Assembly: GCA_012728155.1 (NCBI GenBank)
Contig: JAAYFR010000032.1
Span: 1-9,759 of the forward strand
Direction: 5' to 3'
DNA from: Bacteroidales bacterium
GTDB taxonomy: Bacteria; Bacteroidota; Bacteroidia; Bacteroidales; Dysgonomonadaceae
Length of the DNA stretch: 9,759 nt
In this document: piece by piece, positions 5,889-9,759 of the stretch
Numbering within the stretch: the stretch's first letter is position 1
How the letters are laid out: every line of letters begins with the position of its first letter
Program-made: the position numbers and the translations under genes
Notes under the pieces: generated by a model
What the model was told of the DNA's origin: nothing
What the model saw: the letters and a program-made list of their open reading frames with translations, nothing else
Databases searched by the model: none

Positions 5889-7613
5889 ATGAACAGAGAT
5901 AATCAAACGGAAAACATTCCGGGTAGTGAGATACTTATTCGCTCACTGATCGCCGAAGGGGTAGATACCATATTCGGCTATCCGGGTGGGGCTATCATGC
6001 CTGTATTCGATGCCTTGTACGATCATAAAGATAAGATCAGGCACATACTGGTGCGTCATGAACAGGGTGCGCCCCATGCAGCACAGGGATATGCAAGGGT
6101 TTCGGAAAAGGTAGGGGTGGCTCTTGTCACATCAGGCCCCGGGGCAACTAATGCGATCACCGGCATCACCGATGCAATGATGGACAGTACGCCGTTAGTG
6201 GTGATCTCGGGGCAGGTCAATTCCACCTTGTTGGGATCTGACGCTTTTCAGGAAGCCGATGTGATTGGTGTTACACAACCCATCACAAAATGGGCTTACC
6301 AGATACGGCGTGCCGAAGATATTGCCTGGGCAGTCTCCAGAGCATTCTATATTGCATCGAGTGGGCGTCCGGGACCGGTGGTGCTCGATATTGCCAAGGA
6401 TGCACAGGTGCTCGAAAGTAATTATTCTTATCAGAGAACTACTTTTTTGCGGAGTTATCATCCTCTTCCACAAGTAGAAGAAGAGAGGATAGAGATGGCG
6501 GCCGATATTATTAACAGTGCCCAAAAGCCGTTTGCACTGGTAGGACAGGGGGTCATTCTCGGCAATGCCGAACAGGAGTTACGTGCTTTCCTGGAAAAGG
6601 GTGGCATTCCCTTCGGATCCACCATCTTGGGATTATCCGCCATACCTTCCGACCATCCGCTGAATCAGGGTATGCTGGGTATGCACGGCAATGTGGCGAC
6701 CAATATGAAGACAAACGAGTGTGATGTGCTGATTGCCATCGGGATGCGATTTGACGACCGGGTGACGGGCGACCTGAAGAGCTATGCGAAACAGGCGAAG
6801 GTGATTCATTTCGACATAGACCTGTCTGAAATGGACAAGAATGTGAAGACTACTGTCAAGGTGTTGGGCGATGCCAAACAGACGTTGCCGATGGTAACCG
6901 ACTTGATTGAACAGAAATCACATCCCGAGTGGTTGGAAGAATTCAAACCCTATGCGCAAAAGGAGTTCGATTGCATCATCAAAAGCGAACTCTATCCCGA
7001 AAACGGAGGTGCGATAAAGATGGGCGAGGTGGTGAACAAAATCACCGAAGCCACACACAACAAGGCAATCTGCGTAACCGATGTGGGACAACACCAGATG
7101 ATGGCTACCCGTTACTTCAAGTACAACCAGACACGTAGTATGGTCACCTCAGGTGGGTTAGGCACGATGGGATTTGGGCTGCCTGCGGGAATTGGTGCCA
7201 AACATGGTGCGCCCGAACGGACGGTTTGTATCTTCGTCGGCGACGGAGGGCTGCAGATGACTATCCAGGAATTCGGAACCATTATGGAGCATGGTGTCGA
7301 TGTGAAGATCATCCTGCTGAATAATAATTTTTTGGGGATGGTGCGGCAATGGCAGGAGCTCTTTTTTGATGAACGTTACTCGGAGACACACTTGAAGAAT
7401 CCTGACTTTATCAAAATTGCCGATGCCTACAATATAAAAGGTAGGAAAGTGACAGCGCGTGCCGAGCTCGATGGTGCGATAGAGGAGATGCTCACACACA
7501 AAGGACCATACCTGCTCGAAGTGGTGGTGGAAACCAAAGGAATGGTCTATCCGATGGTGCCTGCCGGAGGAGCGATTACCAATATTTTGTTGGGGAACGG
7601 GCATTCTTTATAG
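5889..7613 (+). CDS. ilvB: Acetohydroxyacid (acetolactate) synthase, large catalytic subunit
   Basis: A 574-residue thiamine diphosphate enzyme that joins two pyruvates to acetolactate (valine/leucine) or pyruvate and 2-oxobutyrate to acetohydroxybutyrate (isoleucine). The three-domain layout is complete. The N-terminal pyrimidine-binding domain has FGYPGGAIMPVFDALYDH (29-46), catalytic Glu58 in RHEQGAPHAAQGYAR (56-70) and TSGPGATNAITG (81-92). The middle FAD-binding domain has GMLGMHG (261-267) and RFDDRVTGD (287-295). The C-terminal diphosphate-binding domain has GDGGLQMTIQE (451-461) through NNNFLGMVRQWQ (478-489), the metal-binding GDG...NN motif. These features, the biosynthetic-type core and the adjacent regulatory subunit separate it from catabolic AlsS, pyruvate oxidase or oxalyl-CoA decarboxylase. 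The ATG at 5889 starts 9-10 residues before the conserved GSEILIRSL segment. The 167-base spacer before it may carry its own promoter and leader control. Confidence 0.97.
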   Translation: MNRDNQTENIPGSEILIRSLIAEGVDTIFGYPGGAIMPVFDALYDHKDKIRHILVRHEQGAPHAAQGYARVSEKVGVALVTSGPGATNAITGITDAMMDSTPLVVISGQVNSTLLGSDAFQEADVIGVTQPITKWAYQIRRAEDIAWAVSRAFYIASSGRPGPVVLDIAKDAQVLESNYSYQRTTFLRSYHPLPQVEEERIEMAADIINSAQKPFALVGQGVILGNAEQELRAFLEKGGIPFGSTILGLSAIPSDHPLNQGMLGMHGNVATNMKTNECDVLIAIGMRFDDRVTGDLKSYAKQAKVIHFDIDLSEMDKNVKTTVKVLGDAKQTLPMVTDLIEQKSHPEWLEEFKPYAQKEFDCIIKSELYPENGGAIKMGEVVNKITEATHNKAICVTDVGQHQMMATRYFKYNQTRSMVTSGGLGTMGFGLPAGIGAKHGAPERTVCIFVGDGGLQMTIQEFGTIMEHGVDVKIILLNNNFLGMVRQWQELFFDERYSETHLKNPDFIKIADAYNIKGRKVTARAELDGAIEEMLTHKGPYLLEVVVETKGMVYPMVPAGGAITNILLGNGHSL

Positions 7614-7725
7614 AATGAAAAGGTAATAGTCAACAATGAAAAATGATTTTTTCTTTTGAACGAAGCTGGTCACGTTAAATGAATCGTGCAGAGCAACGCT
7701 ACGAAATCAACATAATAATAAAAAA

Positions 7726-8310
7726 ATGGACGGAAATAAAACATTATATACCATTACTGTTTTCTCAGAAAATATGGTAGGTGTGCTCAATCAGATCACC
7801 ACGATCTTCACCCGCAGACAACTTAATATTGAGACGTTGTCGGTTTCACCATCTGCCATCAGGGGCATCCATAAATTTACCATTACCACTTACTCCGACG
7901 ACGAAGAGGTGATGAAAAAGCTGGTACGTTTGATCGACAAGCGGGTGGATATCCTGAAAGCCTATTTCAATACCGATGAGGATCTGGTACATCAAGAGTT
8001 GGCGCTCTATAAGCTGGCTACTGACAAGGTGTTGGAACATGGTTCTATAGAATATCTGGTGAGAAAATACAATATCCGCATTCTGGAGGTCAACAAAGAT
8101 TGTGTGGTTTTTTTAAAGGCAGGCCATTATGAAGAGACCCAAGGGCTCTTTGAGGAGTTGGCAGAGACCATCGGTGTTCTTCAGTTCGTCCGGTCGGGTA
8201 GGATTGCCATCACCAAATCGAAGGTGGAACGGCTGAGCGATATGTTGGCCAAGTGGGAGCAGCAAAGAATTGGATTTGTCAATCCTGAAAACGTAATAGA
8301 GAAACAATAA
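7726..8310 (+). CDS. ilvN: Acetolactate synthase, small regulatory subunit
   Basis: A 194-residue protein that stimulates IlvB and confers feedback inhibition by valine. An N-terminal ACT domain covers about residues 6-80 and an ALS small-subunit C-terminal domain about 85-165, ending in the conserved VRSGRIAITK (155-164). The valine-contact residues known from E. coli IlvH (Asn11, Gly14, Asn29) are kept here as Asn16, Gly19 and Asn34 (SENMVGVL and QLNIETL), so valine sensitivity is expected. It is about 30 residues longer than E. coli IlvH, with a charged tail (165-194) without a recognisable motif. The ATG at 7726 follows an A-rich leader. It lies 112 bases after its partner ilvB and only 19 bases before ilvC, so ilvN and ilvC are surely on one transcript. 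Confidence 0.95.
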   Translation: MDGNKTLYTITVFSENMVGVLNQITTIFTRRQLNIETLSVSPSAIRGIHKFTITTYSDDEEVMKKLVRLIDKRVDILKAYFNTDEDLVHQELALYKLATDKVLEHGSIEYLVRKYNIRILEVNKDCVVFLKAGHYEETQGLFEELAETIGVLQFVRSGRIAITKSKVERLSDMLAKWEQQRIGFVNPENVIEKQ

Positions 8311-8329
8311 ACAATAAAAATTTAAACAA

Positions 8330-9376
8330 ATGGCAAAAATGAATTTTGGCGGGGTTGAAGAAAATGTAGTAACCCGCGATGAGTTTTCCTTGGAGAAAGC
8401 CCAGGAAGTGTTGAAAGATGAGGTGATTGCAGTAATCGGCTATGGAGTGCAAGGCCCCGGTCAGTCGCTTAACCTGCGTGATAACGGTTTTAACGTGATC
8501 ATTGGACAACGCAAAGAGAGTAAGACTTGGGATAAGGCGGTTGCTGACGGATGGGTGCCGGGTGAGACCCTTTTTGAAATTGAGGAGGCGTGCGAACGGG
8601 GAACCATTATCCAGTATCTACTGTCGGATGCAGCACAGATAGCACTCTGGCCGACGGTGAAAAAACAGCTGACCCCCGGCAAGGCGCTCTATTTCTCCCA
8701 CGGTTTCGGTATTACCTATAAAGAGCGTACCGGTATCATCCCCTCGGCCGATGTGGATGTGATCCTGATAGCTCCCAAGGGATCGGGTACCAGCCTCCGT
8801 AAAATGTTCCTGGAAGGACGGGGATTGAATTCCAGCTATGCTGTCTACCAAGATGCAACCGGCAAGGCGTATGACCGTGCTATCGCACTCGGTATTGGAG
8901 TAGGTTCCGGTTACTTGTTCGAAACCGATTTCAAGCGTGAAGTCTATTCCGACCTGACCGGTGAGCGTGGTACGCTGATGGGTGCTATCCAGGGATTGCT
9001 GCTGGCACAATACGAAGTGTTGCGTGAGAACGGCCATACACCTTCTGAAGCGTTTAATGAGACGGTAGAGGAACTTACCCAGTCGCTGATGCCTCTGTTC
9101 GCAGAAAAGGGGATGGACTGGATGTATGCCAATTGTTCTACCACAGCGCAACGTGGTGCGCTCGACTGGATGGGGCCGTTTCATGATGTTACCAAACCGG
9201 TATTCGAGAAGCTCTACAAGGAGGTAGCCAGCGGCAATGAAGCACAACGCTCTATCGACAGCAACTCACAGCCTGATTACCGGGAAAAGCTGGGAGTGGA
9301 ATTGAAAGCCCTTCGTGAAAGTGAAATGTGGCAAACCGGCGCTGTTGTAAGAAAACTGCGGCCCGAAAATAATTGA
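8330..9376 (+). CDS. ilvC: Ketol-acid reductoisomerase, short (class I-length) form
   Basis: A 348-residue NADPH- and Mg-dependent enzyme that rearranges and reduces acetolactate or acetohydroxybutyrate to the dihydroxy acids used by IlvD. The Rossmann motif is GYGVQGPGQSLNLRDNG (37-53), with Arg61 and nearby Lys/Ser residues in the NADP-phosphate loop. The catalytic histidine is His124 in FSHGF. Metal ligands are Asp208 and Glu212 (SDLTGERG), Glu244 and Glu248 (NETVEELT), and the substrate serine is Ser270 (NCSTTAQRGALDW). It lacks the duplicated domain of the roughly 490-residue E. coli form. The insertion pattern and the ending VRKLRPENN resemble fungal mitochondrial Ilv5 and Bacteroides IlvC more than the usual 330-residue bacterial enzyme. 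The leader (AAAAATTTAAACAAATGG) is typical of Bacteroidetes. It is the last gene of the cluster. Confidence 0.97.
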   Translation: MAKMNFGGVEENVVTRDEFSLEKAQEVLKDEVIAVIGYGVQGPGQSLNLRDNGFNVIIGQRKESKTWDKAVADGWVPGETLFEIEEACERGTIIQYLLSDAAQIALWPTVKKQLTPGKALYFSHGFGITYKERTGIIPSADVDVILIAPKGSGTSLRKMFLEGRGLNSSYAVYQDATGKAYDRAIALGIGVGSGYLFETDFKREVYSDLTGERGTLMGAIQGLLLAQYEVLRENGHTPSEAFNETVEELTQSLMPLFAEKGMDWMYANCSTTAQRGALDWMGPFHDVTKPVFEKLYKEVASGNEAQRSIDSNSQPDYREKLGVELKALRESEMWQTGAVVRKLRPENN

Positions 9377-9420
9377 TTACTGCAAAGCAGGAAATTGAAA
9401 CAGTAAATAGGTTGAAAGAA

Positions 9421-9459
9421 TGAAGCCCGGCAGTTAATTTTGTCGGGCTTTATTTTTTT
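9421..9459 (+). terminator. Intrinsic terminator after ilvC
   Basis: AAGCCCGGCA (9423-9432) pairs with TGTCGGGCTT (9441-9450) over 10 bp, with one G-U pair and an 8-base loop. It is followed at once by TATTTTTTT (9451-9459). This is a classic rho-independent terminator 44 bases after the ilvC stop. On the other strand the stem is preceded by an A-run but followed by only a broken U-tract, so it may end pdxA transcripts less well. The rest of the spacer to the pdxA stop is a pyrimidine-rich tract (9497-9530) with three ACTTCT copies and no gene. Confidence 0.92.
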
Positions 9460-9533
9460 AGCTATTAATTACTGATTGCCAGATTTTTACACTTTAACTT
9501 CTTTCTTTCTGACTTCTCTCTCCACTTCTCAAT

Positions 9534-9759
9534 TCAAATCTCCTCTTCAATGGTGAGATCGAGTTTCTCATCGTCCTTGCCACGATCGAAAAACATCTTT
9601 TTGAGTGGATTTTTACCCCCTTCATCATAAGCAAGACGATTCTTGAAGATATCAACTCCCATATACATTGCCTGTCGGAACGATTCGTCGGAAGCCAGAT
9701 TTTTCCCCGCGATATCGTAGGCAGTACCGTGATCGGGTGAAGTGCGAACAATGGGAAGC
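9534..9759 (-). CDS. pdxA: 4-hydroxythreonine-4-phosphate dehydrogenase, C-terminal 74 residues (partial)
   Basis: Reading the - strand from the window edge, the frame beginning at 9758 gives 74 residues to a TGA at 9536-9534. It opens with LPIVRTSPDHGTAYDIAGK (residues 1-19), the signature of PdxA, whose histidine (His10 here) is one of the family's metal ligands. PdxA oxidises 4-phosphohydroxy-threonine in the DXP-dependent route to pyridoxal 5'-phosphate. The helix after it (SDESFRQAMYMGVDIF) matches the family's C-terminal helix, and a charged extension ending LTIEEEI follows. It is convergent with ilvC and functionally separate, though PLP is the cofactor of the aminotransferase that finishes the branched-chain pathway. 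The start and most of the gene lie beyond the window. Confidence 0.93.
   Translation of the reverse strand, partial: LPIVRTSPDHGTAYDIAGKNLASDESFRQAMYMGVDIFKNRLAYDEGGKNPLKKMFFDRGKDDEKLDLTIEEEI

Noticed and set aside
7636..7659. Tiny frame MKNDFFF in the ilvB-ilvN spacer as a leader peptide
   Set aside because: It has phenylalanine but no branched-chain codons, and no convincing terminator or competing hairpin follows.
7665..7694. Imperfect inverted repeat (GCTGGTCACG / CGTGCAGAGC) between ilvB and ilvN
   Set aside because: Only 7 of 10 positions pair, with a 3x3 internal mismatch and no U-run; not convincing above chance.
9494..9751. Minus-strand open frame of 85 codons at the right edge
   Set aside because: It is out of frame with the pdxA coding frame ending at 9534, which carries the PdxA signature; the alternative frame has no recognisable content.
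1..9759. A novel defence, mobile or secondary-metabolite system
   Set aside because: Every substantial reading frame is a recognised amino acid or vitamin biosynthesis gene. There are no transposase, integrase, phage, CRISPR or tRNA features, and no change in coding style along the window.

Overview
The window is a stretch of bacterial chromosome dominated by branched-chain amino acid biosynthesis. Seven complete genes and the end of an eighth lie on the + strand in the order leuC (3' end only), leuD, a citramalate/isopropylmalate synthase-family gene (called cimA here), leuB, ilvD, ilvB, ilvN, ilvC. A hairpin terminator follows ilvC. The 3' end of pdxA then enters on the - strand, convergent with the cluster. 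No stretch longer than 300 bases lacks a gene; the longest spacer is about 170 bases.

The likely host is a member of the Bacteroidetes, probably the Bacteroidales. This is inferred from A/T-rich leaders without Shine-Dalgarno sequences (clearest before ilvN and ilvC), a TAnnTTTG-type promoter box before ilvB, the Bacteroides-like short IlvC, and moderate G+C in genes with A/T-rich spacers. I cannot fix the genus.

Bases 1-3747 hold the leu part. LeuC and LeuD form the isopropylmalate/citramalate isomerase, the 519-residue synthase supplies its substrate, and LeuB is the dehydrogenase. The synthase matches, residue by residue as far as I can recall, the Leptospira citramalate synthase rather than a classical LeuA. 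Bases 3880-9376 hold the ilv part: dihydroxy-acid dehydratase (IlvD), acetohydroxyacid synthase catalytic and regulatory subunits (IlvB, IlvN) and ketol-acid reductoisomerase (IlvC). Pyruvate + acetyl-CoA -> citramalate -> 2-oxobutyrate (CimA, LeuCD, LeuB), followed by IlvBN, IlvC and IlvD, gives a threonine-independent isoleucine route encoded almost contiguously. The same IlvBN/IlvC/IlvD set makes valine, and LeuCD/LeuB also serve leucine. No leuA, ilvA or ilvE is seen here; leuA may lie upstream of leuC.

The spacers in the leu half are low-complexity and carry 7-8 bp tandem repeats. The ilvD-ilvB spacer carries a coherent set of candidate regulatory elements: a promoter box, a tiny Leu/Ile-containing reading frame and two competing hairpins. 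I see no mobile element, CRISPR array, RNA gene or unknown protein family. This is mostly ordinary metabolism, and the interesting points are the synthase's identity, the ilvB leader, the fungal-like IlvC and the spacer repeats.
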